Source of the DNA: Protea cynaroides
Taxonomy: Eukaryota > Streptophyta > Magnoliopsida > Proteales > Proteaceae
Length of the DNA: 64,000 nt
Direction: 5' to 3'
Assembly (NCBI GenBank): GCA_028583415.1
Contig: CM053266.1
Span: forward strand, 32,483,758 to 32,547,757
Position 1 is the first letter of the stretch; each line of letters opens with the position of its first letter. Made by a program: the position numbers and the translations under genes. The notes beneath the pieces are model-generated. The model saw only the letters and a list, made by a program, of their open reading frames with translations. It had not been told where the DNA came from and ran no database searches. Shown in pieces: positions 35,501 through 50,500 of this stretch.

Positions 35501-38500
35501 CAAACTAAAGACAAAGAAAATTCAAAATAGAAAAAGACTAAGAAGCCTAATTGGTAAAGAAAACTTATAAAGCAATTAGGAATCTATATACTGATAGGAT
35601 TCCAAGTCCTTGAAACTAGCACTAACTATTTTGTACGGTTACAATTTTATTACGCTAATAACCCCCTTAAGTTGGAGCATTGAGGAATGTGAGAGCTTCA
35701 ACTTGAAACAATATAGCAGTGGAAGCAACAATTGTAGTAGTAAGAGCAGCAACAGTAGTAGTGGCAGCAAGCAATAGTATTAGTAACAGCAGTAGTAGTA
35801 GTAACAGCACAATATAAGTCACTATGAACCAAATAGTAGTAGCAACATAATATAGGTCACTATGAACCAAGTAGTAATAGCGACAGTAGTAGCAAGAGCA
35901 GCGATAGTAGTGGCTGCACACCTAACGGTGAACCTTAAATGATTCTCAAAATGACAACCCAGGGGATTGTTCTAATACCATGTAGCAAAATTAAAAAAAT
36001 AAGATAAGATTGAGAGAATCGATGTGTCCCGCTCCTCTCGTTGTAGCTTATATTTATAGAAAATAGAAAACAACTATTAACTAGGATCTAATACTCTACA
36101 AGCATAAATTAAAGACAAAATAAACTCAAAATAGGAAAAGAAAACTAACAAGCCTAATTGGTAAAGAAAATTAATAAAACAAACTAATAAACTAATTAGG
36201 AGTTCATATACTAATAGGATTCCAAGTCTAGAAACTAGCATTAATTACTTTAACTAAGTCAAAGCAGTGTATGGTTACAATTTTATTATGCTAATATACT
36301 ACTATATCTAAAAGTACCATAAAAATAGACGTTGTTAATAAGAGATTTATGACAAGCAAGGTCTTTTAGGAAAGAACTACGTATGTTTGTTTGACAGATC
36401 CAAATAAGACATGACATCTGATAAGACCACATTTCCACTTGTAATGTAGTTTAATGAACCCTATTCTCTCATTCCGACCTCAATGCAATTTCGGCCAGAA
36501 GATCTAGAAAGAGAGGAACATCAGGACAAAATTCATGCACCCAACCTCGAAAGGTTGGGACACTACTGATAATGATGGCATATGCTATAACAAGAAATGG
36601 TGAATGGATCAATTAATCTTCTAGATAAATAAGCAGCAAAAAGAATAAGGAATGCTTTGAACATAAGGAATGCTCTGAACATAAAACATTCACAGATTAA
36701 ATAATTATAAAGCTTTGGATACACAAATGCCTCAACCTGAAAAGGCATTCCAAACTGCAAAATTTCAGGTCATTTGACTAGTGTAGTTAAGGTAGTGAGG
36801 TTGTTAGCGACATCGAGATTGGACCCATTCACCGTGTGGGTCCAATCCAGATGTCAATCTCTCTCTAGTTTCCCTCTCACGATAGTGTTACCATCAACCA
36901 CGATAGGGTGTTCCTATGGTGGTCTCCTTATCTCTTGGTTACTTTTAGTCTCATCTTGATCTCTCTACTTCTTTAGAATATACTAGGACTCTAGTTATTT
37001 GAGTGGTTGATGTAATCCATTCTTCATCATTGTAACCTTCCTATTTGGCCAAGGTTCGAGGTGCCGGTTTCAAAGCCTGTTTTGGTCAGCCTCGAAACCG
37101 AGACAACTCGTGGTTTCGGCTGAAACCAGGCTGAAACTAGGCCGAAACCTGGTATTTTTTCTAGTTTTATTGACTCCATGGTTTCAAGTCATAAATTTGT
37201 TTTTTTTTTGTCTGATTTTTTTTTATATCCTATTTAAACCATTTTACACCTATTTCTAATGTTAGTTTGAAAAAAAGACAAAATAGTTACAAGTGGTGTG
37301 GACTCAAGTTTGATAGTGTATGCTGAAATAATCCACAATGTACTAAGCCACTAATTAACAGATTTCATTCAAAATTAATACATTGAACTTAGAATTTAGA
37401 AGTTTCACTAATTAGTTCGATACTGAGCTTCATGGTACTTCTAAACCACATGCAATGTACCACTGATGGTGGCGATAATGATCCTCTGATTGTAGCACGT
37501 ATGTATCCCTCGACATGGTATCACTTTAATTGTTTTGACTAACATTCACGTACTTTTAACATGATTTGACCGAAGCGTAACTCCTTTAATATAGTTCGGA
37601 TTCAAGCAATCTCAAATTCGTTGCAAAGCTAGCATAATCAGCTTTCCAACAAAACTGAGATTGCTTAAATCCGAGTTATAATGAAAGAGTTACACTCCAG
37701 TCAAACTTTGTTCGAGTACGCAAATGCTGTTTAAAATTGTCTAAATGTAAACAATTTTTTAGGCATCAAAGCAAGAGATTATTTTGGCGCACTCTTGGTT
37801 TTTAGTGATGCTTTACTATAATAAGATTTATGAAATTTTTATATTTGAAAAAAGGCTTAGCATTTGGAAATTGAAAATCGTTTCCGTACCAAAAAATACG
37901 GGTTTTGTTCTTGAATTGGAGGGTTAACTTTTTATCCTTCTGGAATTTAAATTTTAGACTATTTTTATTGGATTCAAATGGGAGATGTTTGCTTATTTAT
38001 GAATAATATCTTAAGTAAATGAAACATTAACTTAAATGATATGAAACATTAACTTAAATGATATTAATCATAAATAAGTACCGCCTGATGACTGCCACTA
38101 AGGTTTTGACACTTAAATATAGACACTGGTTCATTTTATGGGTTGAAACATGAAACCTGATCGAACCTAGTCAGGTTTGCTTGGGTTTCGTCTCGGCTAG
38201 GCTTGAAACCAACTTACTTCGGTCGATACCACCGAAACCTCGAACTATGTATTTGGCTAATATAAATACTTTTTCTTGGGGGGGGGGCTACTAGGTACCA
38301 TCGACTACTCTAGTCAGTCCCCTCTTCTTCTACTAGGTACCATCGACTGCTCTAGTCAGTCCCCTCTTCTTCTTCTTTGATATTCTATCTGTCCCTTTGC
38401 TCTCTGCAGTTGCTGGTTTCTTATATCTGGTATTCACATGGTATTAGAGCATTAAGAACCAGCAATCAAGTAATGGAAAGTTATGTTGCATTTTTAACTA

Positions 38501-41500
38501 CAATGTTTGATTTCACAAATACATCATTCTAAATAGTCAGCCAAGAAAAGAGGAGAACTATAGGATTAAAATCTTCATTTCTATCAAAATTGTGATCGTC
38601 ATCACTCATCACCAGCACCACAATCATTTTCATTATTATCATCATCATCACCGAGTTAACTGAGACTTACATGGCCTAAGTAATGCACTTTATGATATCA
38701 TTAATGTACATCATTTGTAAATTCTATACCCCCTAAAAATAATGAGCTGCTTAATACACAATATTCATCAGCACAAACAATTGAGAGGCAGAGTCACATT
38801 TTTGGTGGTGTTCGAAAAATAATGACTCAAAGAAACCAGAGGACCTATATGTATGACAGTATGAGATCAACTGCTCAATTATATATGTAGATCATAGTGG
38901 ATTGCGCATCAAATCCTGTATAAAATCTTTTTAAGTGTTTGACAAGAGTGACCAAATCGTTTTATCATGCAACCCCATATATTACCAGCAACATTTGAAG
39001 CACATATTGTGCAGTACAAAGTGAATGTGTTGTTTCCACAGATGTGCAGTCAAAAGGTTGTCACGGCGACAAGACAAGAAGGCGACCCAAAGCATTAGAG
39101 AGCAGTGCTCACCCAGGCGACCAAGGCACCCTACTGTCCTGGGCGCCTCGAAGTCCAGGCAACGCCTTGTAACACTGGCAGTCATAACTAGTACATTAAC
39201 TAGTTTGTTTTTAAAGGACAACAAAATGGTCAAACTATGAAGGGCAAGAGTTTGCTTCATGGAAGCTCAGTAACATATAATGCAGAAGTTAGCTTCAAAC
39301 CTAAATTACATTCAAACACCAGACGAATGGTTACAGCATGAGCCCAGAAGATTCCTAAAGCAGCAACAAGATGAGACTCAACTCTCCCATGGTCCTTCAT
39401 GCTCTCATCATTGTTTTGAACTGCAGATATAATAAAGAAAGCTTGTTAGAGAAAGATTTTACTGGTAATTTGAGCAATCCAACTCTCATCCATGTTCTGG
39501 ACTGCAGATAATGAACTCTAGTAGATAAAGATTTAGCAGAAATCTGCAGAATTGAAAAAAATAATAATAAAGATAAGAAGTGTCAATCTTTGATAATTTT
39601 GTCATCATTCAATTGTTCCCAAATGGTCTCTACAACGGTTTGAAATATCACAATAAGATCCCCTAATTTCAAATGAAATTCATTGGGGCCTTTAAGGACT
39701 GTCACTAATATTGTAAATTTTTATTCGTTCTATTACCATTTATAACTCATAATCAGATTTTGGTAAATAAATAGCAGTTGACAATTTAAAGCATGCATTT
39801 CAAGTATCTAAATATTTAATTAATGGATAAAAATGGAAAATTCATAATCCCAATCCATGCATCAACATCATTTTTAATTCATTCAATTTGAATTGATATT
39901 TCTCCAAAATTATTGTGAAGAGAAATCCACATAATTAGCCCAGGGAAGTTTATTTGTGAAAAAAGTATGTATGTCCAAAAAAGGACTGCATCTAAAGTCT
40001 GCAGAATTGAACAATATTACACCTTGGAAAGGGTACTGGTGTGATTCATCACTGCTTTGAGTTCTCACTTGGTTGGTCACCACAACAGGAATTCGTGAAA
40101 ATTCTGCAAGCGACCTAGAAATTTAAGTTATAAAAAAATACTATTAAAATGAAAAGCAGTCGTATGGGGAAACAAATTTATCAAAAGATCTTCATATGAC
40201 ACGGTTCTTACTTAATAGAAGAAATGTGCCAACCCAATGAATGCTGTCTGGAAGCTCTAAAATCCCTCTCATATTCCCTGATCATAATATGAAGAAGCAT
40301 CATCTCTGTTTTCTGTATTCACAAAATACATTGAGAGATAACAGGCATAACAAGCATGATCATGAGAAAACCAACCACACAATATTTTGACATGTCTTTT
40401 GCTAGACTAACAGAATTTTATTGTGCCAAAATGCCAAATGACTGCTAAAAGGTGTTCTGCACTTCAGCTATATATAAGTGTGGGATATCTACCCTCATTT
40501 AGGGGCCATGTACAAAAATAGATAGAAAACCAATAAACAGACTATGAACTCTCATATGATATAGATGGAAATGGCCCTATATTCAAATTTTCTCTATTCA
40601 ATCCCTCCGTCTAGAGTCTGCTAGGGAATTCGTTGATCTAAGCCTCCAAAGTTAAGAAGTAATCTTGCCTTCCTAACCACATGCGCCCATGGTTCAAAAT
40701 CTCAGTGAAATTTTGCCTAGATTACGAATTATCTTGGTTTTCGGACTGATTGACATGAGATGATGGTCGACTGACCAAACTTATAGGATGCCAATCGATA
40801 TTGGCATGGCCGGTATGCGCTAAACAGTGGATATATAAAATACCCCATTTCAATGATCTTGACATTTTTGGTATTTTTTGTGTGGTTCCCTGTGGGAAGA
40901 AGAAAAACCCACCTTCTGCCACCTCACCTCTACACACTGTTGGAGTACATTGTTGGAAGTTGCTATGTCACTCCTACAACATTATTTGCTACATATTGGT
41001 GAAGATTTGGTCAGATTCAACATTTCAAAGTACAAACTTTTCCTAAAATGAATTTTTGCCAAAAAAAAAAAGAAGGGATAAATACCCAGTTTTTGGTGAC
41101 ATACTTTTATGTATCAGCCACCGGAACCCGATCCATGGCCTTTTAGTGTCGAATTAATTTTTCTGGTTTGAAAAATGGATTTTTACAACAAAATATAAAA
41201 AATAAGGGTTAATATCCATGGAATGGGACACAATTTTATATATATTAGATACCGTTAGCCAATCCATGCCTCACAGAATCTGTTCGAATTTTTTGCTAGA
41301 AAATTTATTTTTCAGAATTTTAAATTAAAAAATAGGGAAATTTTTTTATATTTTTGTTTGAAAATTAATGAAAAATATGCAAGTAATTTCAGCGTATTTT
41401 GAAGCACATATGATGCTTAGAATATTGTACCAAATTTGCTTATGTTGGATTAGGCCAATATAATTTAAAAAAAAAAAACTAAAAACATTTTAATTAAGAG

Positions 41501-44500
41501 AAAAATATAAAGCTTAGGCAAAAAACAACTACATAGTTATTTTAGTGGTTTCAGTTGATATGTAGCAGTTAATAATGGCTTGTTTTCTTTATGAAACAGT
41601 ACAATGGTGTGATAATGGCAGCCCAGTGAGGACTGAGGAGATGGGGAGGGTGAAGACATAGCATGGAGTGCCAATTAGAGGCGATATGAACAAATCAGTA
41701 ATCATAGTGTAATTACTATGATAAGAAAATCTTGGAAGGTGAGGCCACTAGACTGAAGTAGCATTGGCTTTGGGTTTTTTTTTTTTTTTTTTTTGGGGGG
41801 AGAGTGGAGGGGAGGAGTACAAATGTGGCCAAATGCCACTATGGTTCCTATAGAGGTGTCTAGTACCAAAGGTAAAGTCATGAAGAGAGGCCTCTAGAGG
41901 AAGAGGAAGATAAAAAGGGAGAAGGTGATGGTACAATTTGAGAAGACAATTTTAATGACCAGCCAGCACAGAGAGATGATGATGATGACATGCCTGCTAA
42001 TGTGGAGACAGAGGCAGAGGCCAGATATGTATGGCTAGCATGGGCGAGGAGTAAAGCTAGTTTAAAAGGAGCGGGATGGAGAGAGTTTAGGGGAGGAACT
42101 GGTTCCATAGAGTAGGTCGTAGTGGAAGTGGAACTACACATCTACAGCTACAGCCACAGGGGAAGGAGGCAATTGAGGCAGACAAAGTTGCCCACGAAGA
42201 GATCACAGAGTGTGAGGGAAACTCTAGTACCACCACCACCGAATGACTGTTGGCATCCTGCAACAAGATCCCATCATTTTCAGGACAAAGAGCAGCAAGC
42301 AGTAGGAGTTCAAGCATATGTGGTCAGATTGAGAGGGAAAGGTTTGCGTCTAAGTCAATGTTATTCCACAGCATCCCAGCACATGCTAGTGCACAGCCCT
42401 CTTATTAGAGTAGCTAAATACGGTGGCTCTGGTTGACCTAGGGTCAAGGGAGTGACAATCATGTGATGGTTGGACTGGACCCACGAGAAAATCCATCATC
42501 ACTTCATGGCATACTATGACAGTAGAACAGCATTCCTCAAATCTGTGGATGCAACCAACGAGAAAAAGGATGCAAAATACATTTATAGGTTATTGAAAAT
42601 GCAGTCCAGGATCAGGATGTGGGGGTGGAGAACCTTGTCCAGGTTGTGACGGACAACGAAAGAAATTTCAAGAACGCTGGTGAGAAGTTGATGAGGAACA
42701 ACAGGTATCAGCTCTTTTGGACCCTTTATGCAGCCCATTGCATTGATCTCATACTGAAGAACATGGAGAAGATAAAATTGGTAAAGAGTGTGGTTGAGAG
42801 AACAAGACAAGTAACTAACTACCTTTGTTTACAACCATTGGACTTGGTCAGGCCGGCATATCCATATTCACCACAAACTATGTTGCACTGAAGAAATTTT
42901 GAGGCGAAGAAGGTTGGCCTCGGATCTATCTTTGCCTTTAATGAGTGATTTGGATGGAGGGAGTTAGGTTCCCCTAGCTGTGTTGCTACTTGGTTCATAG
43001 TGACCTATACTGCGCTGCTACTACTACTTGGTTCACGGTGACCTATACTGTGCTGCTACTACTACTACTGCCACGAAAACTACTATTGTTACTGTTGCTG
43101 CTGCTTGCATTGCTACATTGTTCCAAGGTAAAGCTCTCACATTCCCTCATGCTCTAGCTTGAGGGGAATGTTAACAAATATTAATATAAAGGAATGGGCC
43201 TGATCAGCAAGGCTCATTCCCATTCTTGGTCTAAAAGGTGGGTTCACTATTCACTAGTTATTGTTTACTTTATCTAGTGGAGTTCCCTCCTCCTTATAGA
43301 ATAGGACTACTTCTCTTTATTAGAATAGGAAAGCTTCTCTTTATCCTTTTAATCATGAGAGTCCTTGTCATGTTAGCATGTGGAACTCCTATTTACTTTG
43401 TAACTATGAGTTTATGACTCCTTATCATAGTTCAAAATCTCGCCGAGATTTCCTTTTTTTTTTTCGAAGTTCTCGACAGGATCGAGACGAGAAACTAGGT
43501 CGAAACTGGGTCTCGACTGGTTTCGTTTCGACCAGTTTTGACTAGTTTTCTTTATAAAAGCCTACTCTTGGTCAAAATTTTGACCAAGACCTATTTTTTC
43601 CCTAAAATCATTATGTTTTCTCCTCCTTTCCTCTATTCTTCTTCACCAACTTGCTTCTAAGCTTGGATTCCACCTGTTCTTGCCAAATCACTCCACCAAA
43701 GTGTTGTTGGAGCTTGGATTCCACCTGTTCTTGCCAAATCTACCATTTGAGGTAAGGTTTTTTTTCCCCAAAACTTACCTTTTTAGATAAACATGATCAA
43801 TACGTGCTGGGGCTTGGATTCCACTCTACATATGATTAGACATTGGGATGGAGTGATGGGAAGGTACTATTTGATTTTGAGTATTTCAGACTTTGAGATT
43901 ATGAGCACTTGTGAGTTGTGTCATTGTGTGGATTTATGATTTATGAATGTATGATTTTCCCACAATGTGATTAGTGTTTATGCTTCAAATGTGTTTATAT
44001 ATGTTAAATTAGTATTTTCATGCAGTATATAGCCTTAAATGGCCTTAAAAACATCAAAACATGCCGAAACTCCCATTTTCACACTTTGGGAGTTTCGGCA
44101 GGATCTCGTAAGATCTCGACCACGATTTTCTCAAGGGTCGAGACACTTTCGAGACACGAGATTTTAATCTATGCTCCTTATCATGTGAAGTCCTAAACCT
44201 ATCACTTTACTCCTTTTATTTTGTCTATAAATAGTGACTACTAAGAGGAGAAGAATACAAATTGATTCTCTCCATATTCCCTTTTTTCTATTTTGTTACA
44301 ATTAGCACACTCAATATTACTTCTCCGGAGTGATTTTTAGTGTTTGGGTATGAACTTCTTCCATTTTCACAAGATTATTGACTGCAACAACAATTTTTTC
44401 TTGGAAGTCCTTTTAGAAGTTCCATTCACCACACCAAGTGTCAAACCGGAATTTGATGGCATGTCCTTTCCCAACATCATTAACGAACAGAAGTCTATAG

Positions 44501-47500
44501 TTGCAAGGAAGATTGATACAAGGCAGGGGAGCAGTCCCCCCTTGCTTCCAGCTTTCACATTTCTCTTCTTTTTGCATCTTGATATGGTAACTATGAGTAA
44601 AGAACTGAATCAACCTCCTGTCTTGAATTCTCTCAAATTGAGAACCATCTCAATTCCTATTCTCCTTGAAAACCCTGCAATATCACCAGAGGTCAGCAAG
44701 AGAGGGAGGGTTTTATAGGCCTGCTTGAATTTCAATCTCTCAGGAGTAGACCAGATGATAAGTGTATAATTTTACATTTTTATTCCTTTTGCATAATGAT
44801 TTTTAGGGTGTTTTATACTTATTGAGCTTAATAGAATTTATTTTATGAGTTTAGTATATTTTAGAAATCTTGTTAATTAATTAATAAAAGATGAAAAAAT
44901 TTTAGCACTCTTAATATTAACGTTTTGAATTTCATGTAGGATTCTGACATGGAAAGAGTTCGTTTGGGCTTCTAAATGTGGTTTTAAAATCTGATCTGGA
45001 AAATTGATACAAATCTAAACCAGAGTAGGAAGGTTGCTACACACGAAGTTCACTATTGGAAGACTTTGATTGATTATTGGAAATCTTGAGGAGAATATAC
45101 ACAACTATAGAATCTTACAAAATTTGATAGATTTGGGGGTGGCAATTGTTTAATAATGGAATGATTTTCATCTAATCTAAGAATGAGGATTTTATTCAAT
45201 TTTTATTTCCATGTAATAAGGATGTCAAATCTAGGCATACCAATTTTAGTCTTGTATTTTGACTATTTAAACAATGTAAATCCTATGTAAAGATCATCCA
45301 AGAGTGATTGAAAAAGAAGGCAGTGACTAAAGAACAACTCTCTTTCTTTTCTTGTGTTCTTGAAGAAGTCATGTGTGACTAACTTTCCTATCTTCGGTTA
45401 GACGGAGCTAAAGCCATCATTGTAAACTTGTGAAACTTGTTCTTATTTATTGATTTTTAATAGAATATTTATTTTTCTTCCAATTTATGTGTAGAATGAT
45501 TGATGAATGGATTGACTAGGAGTACTACTAATTGATTTATTTATCTAATCGATTGTTAGATTAGAATTAGATTGCTATCAATTGATTATTCTATGTCAGT
45601 GGCAATGGGGATTGATGTTAATGGACAAGTTAATGTTATATTCCTAGGAGAAATCAGATTAAAGTAATTAAACCACGCTGGTGTGTGCTTAACGTTTAAT
45701 TTCAATCGTGTTTCTAATTGTTAATGCTATTCCTGAATCAAATCGAGAGCCTAGTCTTGAGATTGATTTAAGAGTAAAGGTACTATTAATAAGCTATCTT
45801 TTAATAGACCAATCTTAAGGAAAGACTAAGGATTTTAGGCCTAGTCCTAATTTTCTCGATTGATTATTCAATTGGAATTGATTATTTTTTATGTCAATGA
45901 ACAAGTTTACGAAGATGATGTAAGTATATCCTTTTGACTGAAGCTTTCTCTTATTGGTTTAATATTTGATATTTGTATTGCTTTGCTCTTTATTCTTGCA
46001 TTTTAGATAATTAATTACTGTTCTTTTTTATTGCAAACATACCCCCCTCCATACGTAGGATAGCCAATGAAGTTGTGCTAATAAGATCAATTAGAATCTG
46101 CTTTAGTACAACAATTGGTTATTTTCTGAGTCTTATTTCATTTTCATTTGTTTTTCTCTCTTTAGGGTAATTAAACATTTTAATCTTGATCATACAATCC
46201 TTGTGGGTTCGACCCTTACTTGCTACTATCTACGTTTCAAAGTAAGATAATTTAATTTAAACGCTCGACATGCATCACCAGAAATCCATTACAATAGAAA
46301 GAAAAAGAAGATCCTAGCAGAAGAGAAATTAGGAAGAGAAAATAAAAGAGGTGAACAACCAAAACTAAGGAAAATGCAAGGTACATCTTGACCCATAATA
46401 CAATTCCACTACATTACTCCACTTTAAGCAAGTCAAAGAAAGTTTTTGCTGAGCCATGTAACCACATAGATGGGCCTTAAACTAGGTGACCAAGGCACAA
46501 ATCTTTGTACAAGTGGCAAACAAGCTCCACAGCAGACTAGAAACCTAGCTTAGTAGAAGTATACCTTGACAACTCATAAGATTGAAAATCCAACAGCTTT
46601 AAAGTTTTTTACCTAATAAAAGGTCAGAGCAATTAAATATACTGCAGGCAGAAAGTGTTGCAATGACAGAGAAACTAAATGGATCATCTAAAAGCTATTT
46701 CTGCTATCTTGGACCCAGAAAAATGATGTGTAGGTTGAGGGGTTCAAAGGATACCTAAATCTGGGATATTTTGGTCCGGGCTCATATTGGACTTGGTCTA
46801 GGAGGCAGACCTCAAAGTACATTGCTTTTCCTAGTTTCATCAAATAAAAAGGAAGAGTATACATTTTCTTCAAGGGTGCAAATTCCAATTTGGAAAGAAA
46901 AATTAACCCGTAACACAAGTTAACAAAAAAAGGTAAGAAAAAACTACGAAATAAAGAGAAGCAGAATATTTCCAAAATTATTCCTCAGCACCTTGTCACA
47001 TCCAATGACTTATGGGATGGATTCTTCTTCATGGACTCCTCAATTGTTTCATGGAACTGAGCCAATGTACCTTACGGCATCAAGATCTGTTTTGTGAATA
47101 GCTAGTATCAAGAGTTTGTAATACCATAATAAATATATGGCAATGTTGAAAGCTGATTTTACAACATTCTCTTGTTCCCAAACACCAAAATCTCCATGCT
47201 CAACCAACTAACCACCATCCCAACTAAATCAGGTCAGCTCCACCATTGATAGCCATACTTGTGAAACCCACACCCGAAATCCACTACTAATCCGGATTCC
47301 TCTGTGCCAGGTCTCAACACTCAGACTGACGGGGCACCCAACGCGGATCCAATGGATACATCCGAATCTTAGGTGAGTCCCCCTATACATACATGGTGAT
47401 TTAAACGTACTAGGATGGACCTAGAGTGGCCCCACACACACCCCAATGCGTAAGAGCCATCTTACTGATCGGAGGGTTGTAATTCGGCCTAACCGGAGGA

Positions 47501-50500
47501 TCTGCTGGATGGAACACCACCCAATAGCTTACCCCCAGTTCGTGTGCGAGAATCAAGTGTGAGACACTCTCTCTCCTCGGGATTCTATAAATAGGGACAC
47601 CAACCCCCTTATTTCGTCCCTTGACCTTGGAAAGTGCAAGGGAGCTCAAGCTTCTGCCCCAGCTTCTCTCTTATTAGGTTAGTCCACCTCACTCTCTCTC
47701 TCTCTCTTTCTCTCTCCTCCAGTGTAATGGTAAAACTAATGAGGACCATTAATGGAGATAAACCAAACCTTAGTACAATAAGTGGTTCATGCTATGGATA
47801 AGAGTTCATACCATTCTCTCTCTCTTCCAGTAGCCATGACTAATTGATGGTGAAATACTCCACCATTAATGGAATGACCACAGAAATCAAACCCTAGAGG
47901 ATAGGACGTTCACCCACCTCATTGTGGGGATTTAAATGAGTCAAAGGTGACTCAAACCTCTTCCCCTAGCTTGGGAAGATGATTCCCACCGACTGGAAAC
48001 CATAGTAGGATTGTTGAGATGAAATGCCCCGAGGAATAAAGCCCAAAACTCTGGTTCGAGTGGTTTTTGAACTCGATCCGGAGGATGCTCACTGGGGGCA
48101 TATCCTCCGAAGACACCGGAGGCATATCCTCCGGAATTCATCGAAGGCTCTGCATACATTGCCTATGAGCATGGTAGATATCCAAAGGATAAGCCGAAGG
48201 GATTACCATCCGGTGTTGCCTCTGGATTACATTCTGTCTACTCACTGTGAGGTTTACCTGATCACAATAGGTTATCCAAAGGATGTGCCGGATGACATAT
48301 CATCCGTCTACACCATCCGGTTTATTTGGAAACTAGATAATTCTCGAAAGTGTTCGGCGGAGGGAACAACCGGAGGATGTACCCTCCAGAACATCCATCC
48401 GTTTCTGGTTCAGAACACCAGTTTTCCTAGTTAGGATTTATTGGACCAACCGTTGGGTTCCTAGCTTGTCTTGGGACCCATATATGGACATCTAGGACTT
48501 GTCCACAATGTTTAAAAGTTACACAACCAACCTAATGAAGTTATTTAATAGGTATCGGACTCGGGTAATGTGATAGCCTTCTGTTTGGCTTCACATTGCA
48601 GCTGCACTTCAAGTGCTATCAGGTGAGGGATCGGATCCATAGTAATTAGGGCATTTTAACATGTCTACTTTTATGCTGATAACATGCTATGTTTGTGTTT
48701 ATAACATACTATGATTACGCTTATAACATGACATCCAATAACTGTATTATTGAGCATGCATTTGCATAACAATACATATGTATGCTTTGTATGATGACTG
48801 TTGTTTAAGTATGATGGTCATGTGGCGTGTGGGAACATGATACACAAGCCATGTTGTTGAAACGATTACCCTAGTGGGGGCACGGTGGTCCATGGGAGTA
48901 GTACCGGGGGGTCCTTGCTAGGGTATGGCTCTATTTATTTTACATGAATATGATCACCCATGTATGATAGTGCGTGTACCGTATGGGAGCATGGGCACAT
49001 GCATCATATTGGAATTGCTAGCACTATAGCAGGCACACGGTGATCCATGGCAGAGAAGCCGGGGTTCTCTACTATGGTGCAGTCCTATTTAAATTGTTAC
49101 ACATGATAGACATAGATGGTGACATTACCCTGTATCCTACATTCCTACGCCCTTCCAGTAGGGGTTAAGATACTGGCAAGACTCATACTTCCAAAGGTTG
49201 GGTGACTCAAGGGAAGAGTCAGTGACGTGTTGGAGCACGGTAGTTGACGTGAGACGAGGTCTATGGTGAGAGGTGACGAGCCTGAAGGGTTTGGAGACCT
49301 GGATGGGGGTTCACTTGTAGATGGAGTTTAGTGGTCTGGAACCTCGTATCCTTCTTCTAGCTTGCCTGGTGTATGAGAGTTGGAGGCTAGCGATCGTAGG
49401 CGGGATCAAAAGCGTTGGCTGAATCTCAATTTGACACTATAGTAGTACACTTGCCAGAGACTTAATTAATGAACTCATTTCATTTCATTGGATGATGCAT
49501 GCACGTGAAACCTGACTTCTCACTGAACTGGGATGGGAGCTCCCCCTCGTATCGATACTTCTTTTCTAGATGTTGATGCAGGTAATTACACTGTGCTGAG
49601 TTTATGGAGGACTCGCTGGTTAGCGATGCCACCGGTGCTGAGGATGCTGTGGGAGAGCATGGCTAGAGCTGCCCCTGCAGCTACTGCGTCTATGCTTGAC
49701 GCACCCCTCTCTAAACTTTTCTTTTTATATTTTGACTCTGATGTTGATAGACAATGAAATCTATCCGAAACAATGTTTACAGATTTACTTTTTAATTCGG
49801 GATATTTGTATATGAGATATTATGGTATTTGTGAAGAATAAAGTGGTGAAACTTCATAAAACTTGACTTATTTTATGATATGATATCACATAGTTAACAT
49901 CTGTCATTTATTGCTGCTTACGCTATTATTACTCTGTTTCCTTTCATTATTATTGTGGTTATTGCTTGTGTAGACTGTAGGATTTGTATGGTAGATTATT
50001 GTGGTTGTCGATCGCTAGAAGTATTCGGGTTGCCATGTGAGTCAACCCGGATATCATGCCCGATTTCCGAAATGGGCTATGACACTTGTAGTTCCTAACA
50101 CCAAAAATTATGTACAAGGATAAATATGTCATCCGGTCTATTTTGGCAGCATATGTTCTACAGTGATAATTATATTTACCCTGAGACAAGGGCAGCCATG
50201 CTGTCAATGATGAGCAATTTCGCCTGACGTTGGAGGAGTGACAACTTGATTTGCTGCAAACTGCAGAAATAAGAAATCGATCACTAACAAGCCTTTTTCC
50301 TCAGATATTTAATATAGCAAGCAATAGCTATTACAACATGAACAAGGAACTGATTTGAAAAATTGTTCAATAGGGCCATTTGCCAGTTATCCAAATGCCG
50401 GAGAAAGGTAAACCACAATTATGGAGCCACGAAAATATACTTTCATCATAATACTTGATAACATAACAATAAAGAGCTTCAAAAAAATGAAACCAAAGAC

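Larger units (their letters stand above)
36802..38438 (+). mobile_element. LTR with adjoining primer site, split by a hAT-type element
   Basis: Starts TGTTAGCGACA and ends ATTCACA directly before TGGTATTAGAGC (38439-38450), a primer-binding-site word. Removing the 37050-38249 insertion and one target copy leaves about 430 bp. A 42-bp unit with CTACTAGGTACCATCGACT is repeated near 38288 and 38330. Internal and 3' parts are not found. Confidence 0.45.
47262..50084 (+). mobile_element. Candidate long solo LTR, gypsy (Tekay-like)
   Basis: About 2.8 kb from TGAAACCCACACCCGAAATC to GGGCTATGACA. CTTGT occurs at 47258-47262 and right after the end at 50085-50089; it overlaps the first T of the LTR, so the target duplication is plausible but not clean. 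CTATAAATAG at 47585 is a good promoter TATA box. The 3' end resembles plant chromovirus LTRs. No internal genes. The right end is 95 bp from RAD51B exon d. Confidence 0.55.

Noticed and set aside
35667..35921. Leu/Tyr-rich minus-strand frame
   Set aside because: Triplet repeats inside the TRIM-like element.
48024..48434. 136-codon open frame
   Set aside because: Lies across the palindrome cluster of an LTR and resembles no family.
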